In this document: one piece after another, positions 43,318 to 52,168 of the stretch | Layout of the letters: every line of letters begins with the position of its first letter | Numbering within the stretch: position 1 is the stretch's first letter | Origin: an uncultured beta proteobacterium | Lineage (GTDB): Bacteria > Pseudomonadota > Gammaproteobacteria > Burkholderiales > Burkholderiaceae_C | DNA: 53,262 bases | Assembly (NCBI GenBank): GCA_903838565.1 | Contig: CAILZB010000028.1 | Coordinates: 1 to 53,262, forward strand | Direction: 5' to 3' | Notes under the pieces: model-generated | The model's input: only the letters and a program-made list of their open reading frames with translations | Database searches by the model: none | Told to the model about the DNA's origin: nothing | Program-made: the position numbers and the translations under genes

Positions 43318-43355
43318 ATTGGTGCGAAACAGCGGTTTCGCGAGTGTGCACCAAT
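43318..43355. repeat. Nested inverted repeats in the amtB leader
   Basis: ATTGGTGC (43318-43325) and GCACCAAT (43348-43355) form a perfect 8-bp inverted repeat. Inside it GCGAAAC (43324-43330) and GTTTCGC (43335-43341) form a second stem. TTGGTGC/GCACCAA resemble NtrC half-sites, but the element lies downstream of the sigma-54 promoter, so a leader hairpin is also possible. Confidence 0.5.
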
Positions 43356-43359
43356 ATCA

Positions 43360-43375
43360 AGCAATAACCGGGCCA
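43360..43375 (-). promoter_or_regulatory. Sigma-54 (RpoN) promoter of amtB
   Basis: TGGCCCGGTTATTGCT on the minus strand matches TGGCAC-N5-TTGCW with one mismatch and exact -24/-12 spacing. It lies about 70 bases before the amtB start, as expected for an NtrC-controlled ammonium transporter. Confidence 0.8.
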
Positions 43376-43389
43376 AAATGGTGCTTTCT

Positions 43390-43695
43390 TCAGTGCATCA
43401 CGACCGGATTTTGTGCGAGTTCGGCGTACTGAGCCAGCGTGCCTTCGACCTCGGCCTGCGTCGGGGTGTTCTGTTGCCAGGCGAGAATCTGGCGCTGGAA
43501 CAGTTCGGACCAAGCTCCATCCAAGTAGACCTCCTTGCCTTTTCGTTTGTCCACGATCTCGAAACCGTGGCGTTCGAGCACAGACCATTGCGGCCTGTCC
43601 TGGACTGCGGCGCCCTCAATCGCACCCTCGTGCGCCACCGCTTGGGGCTGCATGTGCACCACCACAAAGGATTCCGAGTCGTAAAGCATCTTCAT
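43390..43695 (-). CDS. DUF3567 family protein
   Basis: This 101-residue soluble protein has the Burkholderiales DUF3567 pattern: MKMLYDSESFVVVHM, LERHGFEIVDKRKGKEVYLDGAWSELFQRQI and a terminal YAELAQNPVVMH. The function is unknown. AGGAG eight bases before the ATG at 43695 fixes the start over an upstream Met. It ends 15 bases upstream of the amtB sigma-54 promoter, so it is transcribed in the same direction but amtB has its own start. Confidence 0.88.
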   Translation of the reverse strand: MKMLYDSESFVVVHMQPQAVAHEGAIEGAAVQDRPQWSVLERHGFEIVDKRKGKEVYLDGAWSELFQRQILAWQQNTPTQAEVEGTLAQYAELAQNPVVMH

Positions 43696-43814
43696 GGTTG
43701 GCGCTCCTGTCTGATTCCACCCAGCGGCCGGCAACATGCCGACAAGCCTTACATGGCCGTGCAGGCTGGCGTTTCAAGTGCAGCAGTTCAATCCCGTCGG
43801 GAATCCGGCTGGCG

Positions 43815-44843
43815 TCAGGGCGCCAGGCTTGCGCTCCACCGCTCGTCGACAAAATCCCCGTTGTCCTGGCTGAATCGCAGGCGCACCGGCAGGTAGGACA
43901 TGGCAGGCGCCAACCACAGGTCGAGCTTCTGGTCGTAGGCGCTGCGGGGGACACGGGTCAGCTTGAGGCCCGTGCGATTGCCGCCGGGAAGATTCAGGAG
44001 TTCGACCTCACCGACGATGAACTGCCAGTCTTCCGCGTCGCGAGGACCCACCACCTGCAGGGCAATGGTCGTACCTGGCGGGAAGCGGGCCGGCGCGCCA
44101 GCGATCAGAGCGCCCAGCTGCATCGTCACGCTCAGACGATCCTGGGCACCTGGCTGCAGCAGCGCGCTGGGGGCGTTTGCGCTGAAGACGACGATGCCCT
44201 TGTCACGCTCGAAATGAGCCGCCTGCTCGCTGCGCACCTTGTCCGAGAAGCGCGTCGGTTCCAGCCCGCCGCTGCCGATGCGCCCGACGCTCGATTGCGA
44301 GCGGGTGCCAAAACCAAACACGCTGACGTCCATCTTCGCACTGTATTGTTGCCCGTCCTGCGTCCAGAGCAGTTCCGAGTGCGCACCGTAGGGAAAGCCC
44401 TTGATCTCGCCCTTGACGTCGTACACCAGCCGAACCGATGCAGGGACGATGGCGCTGGTTGCGGGTGCCTCGCGCTTGTGCGCGGGCGAGTCGGGTGCGG
44501 CCTTGGGCGTACCGGAGTCGGAGGCGTTCAGCGCCAACAGCGTGGACTCGCGCTCCGGCGCTGCCACAGAGACTGGCGCTTCCTCCGGGGCGGCGCGCTT
44601 TGCCAAGGTACGTTGCATTGGCGCGGGATGGCTCCGTGGGGCCGCCGCGGGAGGCTGAACGGCGCTGCCAAGGGTGGGACTGTTCACCTCGACCGCGCGC
44701 ACGACCCAGGCACGGCTGGACGCAGGTGTGATTCGGTCGGGGCTTGCGGGCAGGCCCGTCAGCGCCGCCCAGTGCCCCAGCCCAACGAGGGCAGTCAGCA
44801 GTCCGAGAGCGGGAATGCGCGCCAAGCCTTTTTGAGAAATCAT
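43815..44843 (-). CDS. DUF3108 domain protein, signal-anchored
   Basis: 342 residues from ATG 44843 (MISQKGLARIPALGLLTALVGLGHWAAL), an N-terminal membrane anchor or signal. A Pro/Ala-rich linker with PPAAAPRSHPAP follows, then a beta-rich DUF3108 domain (about residues 130-340: VRLVYDVKGEIKGFPYGAHSELLW ... LKLTRVPRSAYDQKLDLWLAPAMSYLPVRLRF). DUF3108 proteins are periplasmic and probably bind a hydrophobic ligand. The domain resembles lipoprotein-carrier-like beta sheets, but no function is established. It is divergent from the FAH-family gene with an 89-base gap. Confidence 0.83.
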   Translation of the reverse strand: MISQKGLARIPALGLLTALVGLGHWAALTGLPASPDRITPASSRAWVVRAVEVNSPTLGSAVQPPAAAPRSHPAPMQRTLAKRAAPEEAPVSVAAPERESTLLALNASDSGTPKAAPDSPAHKREAPATSAIVPASVRLVYDVKGEIKGFPYGAHSELLWTQDGQQYSAKMDVSVFGFGTRSQSSVGRIGSGGLEPTRFSDKVRSEQAAHFERDKGIVVFSANAPSALLQPGAQDRLSVTMQLGALIAGAPARFPPGTTIALQVVGPRDAEDWQFIVGEVELLNLPGGNRTGLKLTRVPRSAYDQKLDLWLAPAMSYLPVRLRFSQDNGDFVDERWSASLAP

Positions 44844-44932
44844 GTTCACTAGAATCGGACGCTGTTCAGGACACCAAACCACATCATTCGACGGACCCGC
44901 CGGGTCGGCTCGGACCGCGGGGAAATCAAACC

Positions 44933-45916
44933 ATGAAACTTGCCACTTACAAAGACGGTTCCCGCGACGGCCAACTGGTGGTCGTTTCGCGCGACTTGGG
45001 TTTTGCGCATTATGCGACCGGCATCGCCTGCCGTCTGCAAGAGGCACTGGACGACTGGAACTTCATTGCGCCGCAACTGCAGGACCTGTACGAAACCCTG
45101 AACCAGGGCAAGGCGCGGCACGCGTTTCCTTTCAACCCGGCCCAATGTATGGCGCCCCTGCCCCGGGCCTACCAGTGGGCCGACGGATCCGCCTATCTGA
45201 ACCACGTGGAGCTGATGCGCCAGGCGCGCAACGCCACGGTGCCGGAAAGTTTCGCTACCGAGCCGTTGATGTACCAGGGTGCCAGCGATGATTTCCTGGG
45301 TCCCTGCGACGATATGGTGTGCGTAAGCGAAGCGCATGGCATCGACTTTGAAGCCGAACTCGCGGTCATCACCGCCGACGTGGCCATGGGCGCGGCGCCG
45401 GAGCAGGCACTGGACCGCATTCGTCTGGTCATGCTGGCCAACGACGTGAGCCTGCGGCACCTGATTCCGTCAGAACTTGCCAAGGGCCTGGGCTTTGTGC
45501 AAGGCAAGCCGGCAACGGCTTTCAGCCCGGTGGCGGTGACGCTGGACGAGCTGGGCGACGCCTGGGATCAGGGGCGCGTGCACCTGACGATGCAGGTCAG
45601 CTGGAACGGGCGCAAGGTCGGCATGTGCGAGGCCGGCCCAGAGATGACGTTTCATTTCGGCCAGCTCATCGCCCACCTGTGCAGGACCCGCAACGTGCGC
45701 GCCGGCTCCATCGTCGGCTCCGGCACCGTGAGCAACAAGGACTGGAGCCGTGGCTATGGCTGTATCGCAGAAAAACGCGCCATGGAAACCCTTCAGGACG
45801 ACCACCCGGGCACCGAGTTCATGCACTTTGGCGATCGCATCCACATCGAGATGAAGGGGCGCGACGGTCAAAGCGTGTTCGGAGCCATCGATCAGAAGGT
45901 CGTTGCGCTGAGCTGA
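44933..45916 (+). CDS. Fumarylacetoacetate hydrolase (FAH) family protein
   Basis: This 327-residue protein starts MKLATYKDGSRDGQLVVVSRD. The FAH catalytic barrel covers ~90-327 with EAHGIDFEAELAVI (acidic metal ligands), NDVSLRHLIPSELAKGLGFVQGKPATAFSPVAVT and VRAGSIVGSGTVSNKDWSRGYGCIAEKR. The family splits beta-diketones or decarboxylates 2-oxo acids using Mg2+. This N-terminally extended form resembles true fumarylacetoacetases and close homologues in Burkholderiales, but no homogentisate genes are next to it, so the substrate is open. GGGGAAA precedes the ATG. Confidence 0.88.
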   Translation: MKLATYKDGSRDGQLVVVSRDLGFAHYATGIACRLQEALDDWNFIAPQLQDLYETLNQGKARHAFPFNPAQCMAPLPRAYQWADGSAYLNHVELMRQARNATVPESFATEPLMYQGASDDFLGPCDDMVCVSEAHGIDFEAELAVITADVAMGAAPEQALDRIRLVMLANDVSLRHLIPSELAKGLGFVQGKPATAFSPVAVTLDELGDAWDQGRVHLTMQVSWNGRKVGMCEAGPEMTFHFGQLIAHLCRTRNVRAGSIVGSGTVSNKDWSRGYGCIAEKRAMETLQDDHPGTEFMHFGDRIHIEMKGRDGQSVFGAIDQKVVALS

Positions 45917-45928
45917 TTTTCCCGTCCA

Positions 45929-47134
45929 TCAGTCCACATCCAAGGACTGCGCCAGCACATGGCGCTGTGCCGACCACAGCGCCAGCACCGCCATCACGCT
46001 CACCGCCAGCAGCAGCCACAGACCGGTGCGGTAGCCCGTCTGTGGGTTCCAAAGCAGACCCAGCAACAGCGGCGCACCGGCGCGCGCCAGCGCCAGCGGA
46101 ACGCCCAAGGCGCCATTGAGCGAAGCCATGTGCTCGCGGCTCACGTACTGCGCCATCGCCGTGCCCTTGACGATGGTCAGCATGCCGTTGCCAAGGCCAT
46201 ACAGCAAAACGAACACCAGTGCCGCCTGTGGGTGGCCCGCGCCCAGAAGCAGCGCCAGCAGGCCCAGCGGAATCAGGCTGGGGATGATGCGATTGGCGAC
46301 ATGGACGTCGAATCGGTGTTCGAAGAAGTACAGCACGAGGCGCCCCAAGACCTGGATCAGACCGATGCTGGCCGGGATCGCGATGACCCAGGACTCGCTC
46401 AAGCCGGTTTCGCGCAGCAGGCTCACCATGTGTGCGGGTAGCGCCGCCGTCACGCCCATAATCAACACGACGAACACACCGATCAGCACAAAGGCCGGGC
46501 TGAGCAGGTAGGGTTTCAGGGGTTCCTTGGCAGACGGAACGGTTTGCGGGCGCGGGCCGCTGGGTGGTCCGCGCAGGATCACGCCATGGATGGGGACGCA
46601 CAGCGCCAGGTTCAGCGCCGCCAGGACCAGCAGTGCATGGCGCCAGCCAAACTGATCAATCAACCAGGCGCTCAAGGGCGTGAACACGGTGCTGGCGAGT
46701 CCGCCCAGAAAGGTGAGTGTGATGATGGCACGGCGAAAATCACTCGGAAAACGCCTCGTGACCACGGCAAAGGCGGGCGTATACAGCGTTCCCGCAAGCG
46801 CCGCGCCCAAGCCGATCCAGACCGCATAAAAGCTGGCAACGCCGTGAACCTGGCTGTGCAGCGCCAGACACAGTGCGACCAGCATGGAGCCGCCGGTCAT
46901 GACCGCGCGCTCGTGGCCGCGCTCGATCCAGCGCCCGACGGGGCAGGCCAGCAGACCTTCGGTCAGCAGCGCCAGGCTGAAGGCCAGCGAGGTCTGAGCT
47001 CGGCTCAATCCGAGCTCGCGCTCCAGTGGCTCCATCAGCACCGCGAAAGCATAGAAAACGCTGCCCCAGGTGATCAGCTGCGCCAGCGACAGCCAGCCTA
47101 CAAAGTGACGGTTCCGGCCAGGCAAGTGCGACAT
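45929..47134 (-). CDS. MFS transporter (monocarboxylate/oxalate-type)
   Basis: This 401-residue protein has twelve hydrophobic segments in two six-helix halves. It begins FVGWLSLAQLITWGSVFYAFAVLMEPLERELGLSRAQTSLAFSLALL, similar to the OFA/MCT branch of the major facilitator superfamily, and the interhelix motif VGRWIERGHERAVMTGG lies after helix 2. Substrates in this branch are often carboxylates. It converges on the FAH-family gene (12-base gap), which could use a related substrate; that link is weak inference. Confidence 0.88.
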   Translation of the reverse strand: MSHLPGRNRHFVGWLSLAQLITWGSVFYAFAVLMEPLERELGLSRAQTSLAFSLALLTEGLLACPVGRWIERGHERAVMTGGSMLVALCLALHSQVHGVASFYAVWIGLGAALAGTLYTPAFAVVTRRFPSDFRRAIITLTFLGGLASTVFTPLSAWLIDQFGWRHALLVLAALNLALCVPIHGVILRGPPSGPRPQTVPSAKEPLKPYLLSPAFVLIGVFVVLIMGVTAALPAHMVSLLRETGLSESWVIAIPASIGLIQVLGRLVLYFFEHRFDVHVANRIIPSLIPLGLLALLLGAGHPQAALVFVLLYGLGNGMLTIVKGTAMAQYVSREHMASLNGALGVPLALARAGAPLLLGLLWNPQTGYRTGLWLLLAVSVMAVLALWSAQRHVLAQSLDVD

Positions 47135-47170
47135 CGTCCCATTATGGCAAGCACTGGCGGCGCGCCCGCC

Positions 47171-48613
47171 TCAGGCCACGGGCTGCAGCGCGCGCCGGTA
47201 TTGCACGGCCTCGGCGACATGGCTGACCTGCGTGGTATCAGTGCCGGCCAGGTCGGCAAGGGTGCGGGCCACCTTCAGCGTGCGATGCACGCCGCGGGCA
47301 GACCAGCCCAGCCGCGCTGCGGCCAGCTTGAGAAAATTGGCTGCGGCAGGATCCAGCGCGCCGTGCTGGTCGAGCTCCTTTCCGTGCAGCGCCTGATTCG
47401 GCTTTCCCTGCCGCAGTAGCGCGCGCTCCCGGGCTGAGGTGCAGCGCTCGCGGATGCTGGCCGTGGCTTCGCCCTCTGGCGCCTGCAGTAGTTCCTCCGG
47501 CGGCAGTGCACCCACCTCCACGTGCAGGTCAATGCGATCGAGCAAGGGGCCGCTGAGCTTGCCCTGGTAGCGCGCCACCTGATCCGGCGTGCAGCGGCAG
47601 GCCTTGAGGCGGGAGCCGAGGTAACCGCAGGGGCAGGGGTTCATGGCGGCGATCAATTGAAAGCGCGCAGGGAACTCGGCGCGCCGCGCCGCCCGCGAAA
47701 TCGTGATGCGCCCGGACTCGAGCGGCTCGCGCAGCGCTTCCAGTGCGGCGCGCGGGAACTCGGGCAGTTCGTCCAGGAACAGGACACCGTTGTGAGCCAG
47801 CGAAATCTCGCCCGGGCGCGGCGGCGAGCCGCCACCCACCAGCGCCACGGCACTGGCTGAATGGTGCGGGCTGGCGGTCGGTCGCGTGGCCCAGCGCTCC
47901 AGAGAGAAGCGTCCGGCCAGGCTGGCCAGGGCCGCGCTCTCCAGGGCTTCTTCAGTGCTCATGGATGGCAACAAGCCGGCAAAGCGCTGCGCCAGCATTG
48001 ACTTTCCCGAGCCCGGCGGGCCCATTAGCAGCAGGCTGTGTCCGCCCGCGGCCGCAATTTCCAGTGCGCGCTTTGGGCCGGCTTGGCCCTTCACATCGGA
48101 CAGATCGGCGTACACCGGTGCCATCCCGCACGTCGCTGGCGCGACCTGGGGCCAGACTTCAGCGCTTTCCTGGCAATCGACCCGGGGCAGCATCTGCCGC
48201 ACCACATCCAGAAGGTGTTGCGCCGCGTAGACCTGGGCGCCGGGAACCAGTGCCGCCTCCTGCGCACTCGCGACTGGGAGCACCAGTTTGGTGAGAACCC
48301 GCTCCGCATGCAAGGCAAGGCTCATGGCCAAAGCGCCGCGCACCGGTCGCAGCTCGCCCGAGAGCGACAGCTCCCCGGCAAACTCGTGGCCACCCAAGCG
48401 TGTGCCGTCAATCTGCCCGCTCGCGGCCAGCAGGCCCAGCGCAATTGGCAGGTCAAAGCGACCTGAATCCTTGGGCAGGTCGGCCGGCGCCAGATTCACC
48501 GTGATGCGCTTGTTGTGAGGAAATTCCAGGCCTGAATTCTGGATCGCCGAGCGCACCCGTTCTCGCGCCTCCTTGACCTCCACATCCGCCAAGCCCACCA
48601 GGGTCAAAGTCAA
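47171..48613 (-). pseudogene. yifB: 5'-truncated yifB (comM), Mg-chelatase-like AAA+ ATPase
   Basis: The remaining ~480 codons encode nearly all of YifB/ComM. The N-terminal Lon-protease-like domain starts at LTLVGLADVEVKEARERVRSAI. The AAA+ domain has Walker A GPPGSGKS and Walker B GVLFLDELPEF. The CPCGYLGSRLKACRC zinc-like motif and the C-terminal SARGVHRTLKVARTLADL segment follow. Compared with E. coli YifB about 31 residues are missing before LTLVGL. Just upstream, at about 48608-48640, homology stops, an in-frame stop appears and the next bases are unlike a coding region. A TTG at 48613 is the only start left. ComM is a branch-migration helicase in natural transformation, so this copy is probably impaired. 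Confidence 0.82.
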
Positions 48614-48805
48614 GTGATATATGCACCACCACTCTCACGAACCAATTGGTCGGGAGACAACTGCGCCGTCCGCCCTCATTGGGATGGATTTCGCGTCGAA
48701 GCATGAGTCGGGATAAGAATAAGTGCTATTGTTTACTTTTGTGCTAAGGTTATAGCCTTTGTTCAAACCAAACCCAATCCAGTCCACTTTTTAGGCTTTT
48801 GCAAC
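48608..48805. other. Left junction of inserted DNA in yifB and leader of the RHH-like gene
   Basis: The yifB similarity breaks at about 48608-48614 and unrelated sequence of lower GC begins (TGATATATGCACC). A perfect 10-base palindrome ACCAATTGGT lies at 48641-48650. No recombinase core site or target duplication can be proven without the other junction. Confidence 0.55.
48729..48756 (+). promoter_or_regulatory. Candidate promoter of the RHH-parB pair
   Basis: TTGTTT (48729-48734) and TATAGC (48751-48756), 16 bases apart, lie in an AT-rich stretch 50 bases ahead of the start codon at 48806. Confidence 0.4.
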
Positions 48806-49219
48806 ATGGCCCGAGTCATCTCTCCCACAGTCGATCCGACGCGATCTCTCATTCAGACACGCGTTCCCCAAGCCATGCGTGTTTACCTCAAAGCCTACGG
48901 CAAACATCATGGGTTGAAAATGGAGGGTTTGCTCGTAGAGGTGCTGACGCATTTTCTGGCGCTCCGCCCAGACAGGCGGGGTCTTTCATGGCGCATAGCT
49001 CAGTCGCACCGCACGGAAGCAGGGGCTGATGGTGGCTGGGCCCAGATAAACGTCCTGATCCCTGCAGAAGTGGCAGGCAAACTAGCCGGCTTGTCAATGG
49101 AACTGGGGATTAGCCGGGCCACCATCGCATATACCGCTCTGTATTGGTTTGTGCGGTATATGCGTCCGCCATTGAATCCGGCGGTGCAGTCGCCTATGTT
49201 GGGAGCTGCGCATGTCTGA
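48806..49219 (+). CDS. Ribbon-helix-helix-like DNA-binding protein paired with ParB-like gene
   Basis: This 137-residue protein is not recognised as a named family. Two segments have the pattern of ribbon-helix-helix domains, a short strand then two helices: IQTRVPQAMRVYLKAYGKHHGLKMEGLLVEVLTHFL (about residues 16-51) and INVLIPAEVAGKLAGLSMELGISRATIAYTALYWFV (about 77-112). That would make it a tandem RHH protein able to bind DNA as one chain or a dimer. It overlaps the ParB-like gene by eight bases. Small RHH proteins commonly regulate partition or conjugation operons of plasmids and integrative elements, which supports a foreign origin. Confidence 0.6.
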   Translation: MARVISPTVDPTRSLIQTRVPQAMRVYLKAYGKHHGLKMEGLLVEVLTHFLALRPDRRGLSWRIAQSHRTEAGADGGWAQINVLIPAEVAGKLAGLSMELGISRATIAYTALYWFVRYMRPPLNPAVQSPMLGAAHV

Positions 49220-50270
49220 AAGATATCTCACACTTCCTGTGGCGTCATTGGCTCCGGATCCACAGCAGCCACGCAAAGAGCTTGAAAACGACAGCGGGAC
49301 CGTGAATGAGGCAACAACGCTGCAAGGACTTGCGAATTCAATTAGCGAGGTGGGCATCCTTCAGCCTATTCGAGTGCGTCCGGTTGGGAGTGCAGGTGCG
49401 GGTGCCGCTCAATACACGATCGTGAGCGGCCAACGCCGGTATGAAGCAGCAAAGATGCTGGGCATGGAGTCGGTGCCCTGCTTGGTTATCGATGACCCGG
49501 TAGACGCGTCCCACACCCTAGTCTCCCAGGTGGCCGAGAATTTGCAACGCAAGTCAATGACCGCTAGTGAGCTGGCAATTGCGGTTCAGACCTTGACACA
49601 GTCAGGTGCTACGCAGGAAGAGGTGGCCACAAAGCTGGGGATCCAGGCCAGCCAGGTTTCGCTGCTACTAAACCTGCTTGTTCTTGCTGGCCCGGTCAAG
49701 CTAGCATTCGAGCGTGGTCGAATCGAGTCGCCCCGAGCTGCCTACGATCTGAATAGACTCCCAGTTCAACTGCAGGCGCAGCTAATTGATGAGGCTGAGC
49801 AAAATGGCCGCATCCTGACCCAGCGAGATGTGCGAGAAGTTAAGCTGATGCACGCGCAAAGACTTTCCGCAGTCCGAAATCGCTATGAGGCGCCCAACCT
49901 AACTTCCGCAGAATATCAAGCGTTCATTGAATGTCTGCCAGAGCGGAACGAAGACCATTACGACCCCAGTGATGACCGCAATGCGATGTTTGGTCCAGGA
50001 TGGACACGGTTGCATGAAGCGCAAACAAATGTCCAAGGTTTCGCCGATAGCGCGGTGAAACCCTGCAACGCGGCAGACACGGTCGACGCTCTGCGGGTGC
50101 GGGTTCCTGGCTTTACCTTGACTCGAGATCAAGCCGAGCGCCTTTACGCTTTGCTGAACGATGAAGGGCCAGGTGGTGGGATGGATGCGAGCCTGCCGAA
50201 CAATGTGTCGGATGCCGATGTTAGCAAGGAGCTAGGTAGAGACCTAGCCCGATTACTGTCCGATATTTGA
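49212..50270 (+). CDS. ParB/Spo0J-family nuclease-fold/CTPase DNA-binding protein
   Basis: This 352-residue protein has the ParB N-terminal domain (LPVASLAPDPQQPRKE ... GLANSISEVGILQPIRVRP). Box II reads SGQRRYEAAKMLG (73-82, the CTP-binding GxRR) and the next conserved patch reads VAENLQRKSMTASELA (~107-122). A KorB/ParB-type helix-turn-helix follows (~133-160, TQEEVATKLGIQASQVSLLLNLL). The C-terminal 150 residues are unlike chromosomal ParB. There is no ParA gene beside it. The chromosomal parB of this genome would be elsewhere near mnmG, so this is a second, element-borne copy. It overlaps the RHH-like gene, is complete, and ends 17 bases before the IS21 tip. Confidence 0.85.
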   Translation: MSERYLTLPVASLAPDPQQPRKELENDSGTVNEATTLQGLANSISEVGILQPIRVRPVGSAGAGAAQYTIVSGQRRYEAAKMLGMESVPCLVIDDPVDASHTLVSQVAENLQRKSMTASELAIAVQTLTQSGATQEEVATKLGIQASQVSLLLNLLVLAGPVKLAFERGRIESPRAAYDLNRLPVQLQAQLIDEAEQNGRILTQRDVREVKLMHAQRLSAVRNRYEAPNLTSAEYQAFIECLPERNEDHYDPSDDRNAMFGPGWTRLHEAQTNVQGFADSAVKPCNAADTVDALRVRVPGFTLTRDQAERLYALLNDEGPGGGMDASLPNNVSDADVSKELGRDLARLLSDI

Positions 50271-50291
50271 GGGGTTGGAAGGCTCCGTGGG

Positions 50292-50427
50292 TATTCCGGT
50301 CGATCGTGACCACCCGTTCCGGTTTATCGTGACCGGCGATTCTGGTGGATCGTGACCGCTCATTCCGACCGATCGTGACCAGGCATTCTGGTTTATCGTG
50401 ACCACCGATTCCGGTTTACCGTGACCG
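50292..50427 (+). repeat. Six 23-bp repeats at the IS21 left end
   Basis: CGTGACC recurs at 50305, 50328, 50351, 50374, 50397 and 50420, exactly 23 bases apart, each preceded by ATTCCGG-like and (T/G)ATC-like bases. These are the multiple terminal binding sites of the transposase, known in IS21-family ends. Confidence 0.92.
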
Positions 50428-50597
50428 GTTGGTGGCGGACCCTCTTTGCCCGTTCACTTCGCCTGCGTGGGAACAGGCCGCGGTTCCACTCGAATCGATA
50501 AGCAGCGTGAGGAGCTGCGCATATTTGTCCCACCCCGAACGGGCTAGTCTCAGCAGCTTTTGCTGGAGCCGACTTGCCCGATACCCGAAGGATCACT
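50428..50597. other. Leader between IS21 left repeats and istA
   Basis: These 170 bases hold no gene. They should contain the transposase promoter, but no clear -10/-35 pair is seen. Confidence 0.3.
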
Positions 50598-52100
50598 ATG
50601 CGTCAGATCAAAGACGTCCTGCGTCTCAAACTCGAACTCCACCACTCTCAGCGGCACATTGCAGCCGCGCTTGGCCTCTCCAAGGGGGTCGTTGCCAAAT
50701 ACATCAAACTGGCCAGCGACGCCGGCCTGTACTGGCCCCAGATCGAACCGTTGAGTGAGACCGACCTGCACCACCGTTTGCTGGGCTCACTTGCGCGCGC
50801 CAGTAGCTTTGTTGCCCCCGACTTCGCCCAAATGCACCAGGAGCTACGGCGCAAGGGCATGACGCTGATGCTGCTGTGGCAGGAGCACAGCGAGCGCCAC
50901 CCGGACGCGACGATCCACAGCTATTCACAGTTCTGTGAGAACTACCGCCGATACGCCAAAACCCTCAAGCGCTCCATGCGCCAGGTCCACCGTGCTGGCG
51001 AGAAGCTCTTCATCGATTACGCCGGCCCCACGGTGGCCCTGGCAGACGGCAACCGAGCCCACATCTTTGTCGCGGCGATGGGGGCCTCTGGCTACACCTT
51101 CGCCTATGCCACCCCACGCGAGACCATGGCCGACTGGCTGGGTGCGACGGCCCAGGCCCTGCGGTTTTATGGCGGCAGTCCCGAGCTCGTCGTCCCCGAC
51201 AACCCCAAGGCCCTGATCGCCAACCCGGACCGCTACGAACCCAGAGCCAACGACACGGTGCAGGAATTCGCACGACACTACAACACCTCTGTGCTGCCAG
51301 CGCGGCCACGTCGGCCGCAGGATAAAGCCAAGGCCGAATCGGCCGTGCAGGTCGTTGAGCGCTGGATTCTGATGCGTCTTCGCCACCACCGGTTTGAGAC
51401 GGTCGATGACGTCAACGAAGCCATCGTTGCGCTGCTACAGCAGCTCAACAACAAGCCGTTCCAGAAGCTCCCAGGAAGCCGAGCCAGTGTCTTTGCCCAG
51501 ATCGACGCACCGGCCCTGCGAGCCTTGCCAATGCAGGCGTGGGAGCTGGCCGAATTCAAGACGGTAAAGGCGCATATCGACTCGCACATCCAGTTCGATG
51601 AGCACTACTACAGCGTGCCCCACCCACTGATCGGGCAGTCGATGGAGGTGCGCGCAACACAACGTTGCGTAGAGGTTCTGCACCGAGGTCAGCGGGTGGC
51701 AAGCCATGCGCGCAGTGCCCACAAAGGCAAGTTCACCACCTTACCCGAGCACCTGCCAGAAGCCCACCGCGCACACATGCAATGGAGCCCAGAGCGGCTG
51801 ATCCATTGGGGTGTGGACATTGGCGTGGCCACGGGCAGCCTGGTCAAGCGCATGTTGGCGGCGCGCCAACATCCCGAGCATGCCTACCGGGCCTGTCTGG
51901 CGCTGCTGTCGTTGGCCAAGCGCTTTGGCAAGCCAAGGCTGGAGGCAGCCTGTGTGATCGCTCTGGAGTTGGGCACCACCAAGGCCAGCCACGTGCGCGA
52001 CATCCTGGCCAATGGACGTGATCTGGTGGAACCCAGCACCCCGGCGCAGTGGGTCAGTCCGGCGCACGCCAATGTGCGCGGTGCAGCCTACTACCAATGA
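50598..52100 (+). CDS. istA: IS21-family transposase IstA
   Basis: This 500-residue protein has an N-terminal helix-turn-helix (MRQIKDVLRLKLELHHSQRHIAAALGLSKGVVAKYIKLA) and an rve-type catalytic core with the DDE triad Asp140 (FIDYAGPT), Asp201 (VVPDNPKAL) and Glu247 (KAKAESAV), all present. A C-terminal Mu-transposase-like beta domain (HIQFDEHYYSVPHPLIGQSMEVRATQRCVEVLHRGQRVASHAR) follows. AAGGA precedes the ATG at 50598; a TTG at 50574 is less likely. Nothing is broken, so it is probably active. Confidence 0.97.
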   Translation: MRQIKDVLRLKLELHHSQRHIAAALGLSKGVVAKYIKLASDAGLYWPQIEPLSETDLHHRLLGSLARASSFVAPDFAQMHQELRRKGMTLMLLWQEHSERHPDATIHSYSQFCENYRRYAKTLKRSMRQVHRAGEKLFIDYAGPTVALADGNRAHIFVAAMGASGYTFAYATPRETMADWLGATAQALRFYGGSPELVVPDNPKALIANPDRYEPRANDTVQEFARHYNTSVLPARPRRPQDKAKAESAVQVVERWILMRLRHHRFETVDDVNEAIVALLQQLNNKPFQKLPGSRASVFAQIDAPALRALPMQAWELAEFKTVKAHIDSHIQFDEHYYSVPHPLIGQSMEVRATQRCVEVLHRGQRVASHARSAHKGKFTTLPEHLPEAHRAHMQWSPERLIHWGVDIGVATGSLVKRMLAARQHPEHAYRACLALLSLAKRFGKPRLEAACVIALELGTTKASHVRDILANGRDLVEPSTPAQWVSPAHANVRGAAYYQ

Positions 52101-52168
52101 TGGCAGTGCACCCGGGCGCTGGCGCCCACAGCAACGACAACAAAAACCCAAATACCAAGGAATACCCC

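Noticed and set aside
50292..50427. CRISPR-like array (regular 23-bp periodicity)
   Set aside because: The repeats are contiguous without unique spacers of constant size, sit at an IS tip and recur inverted at the other tip; they are IS21 terminal sites.
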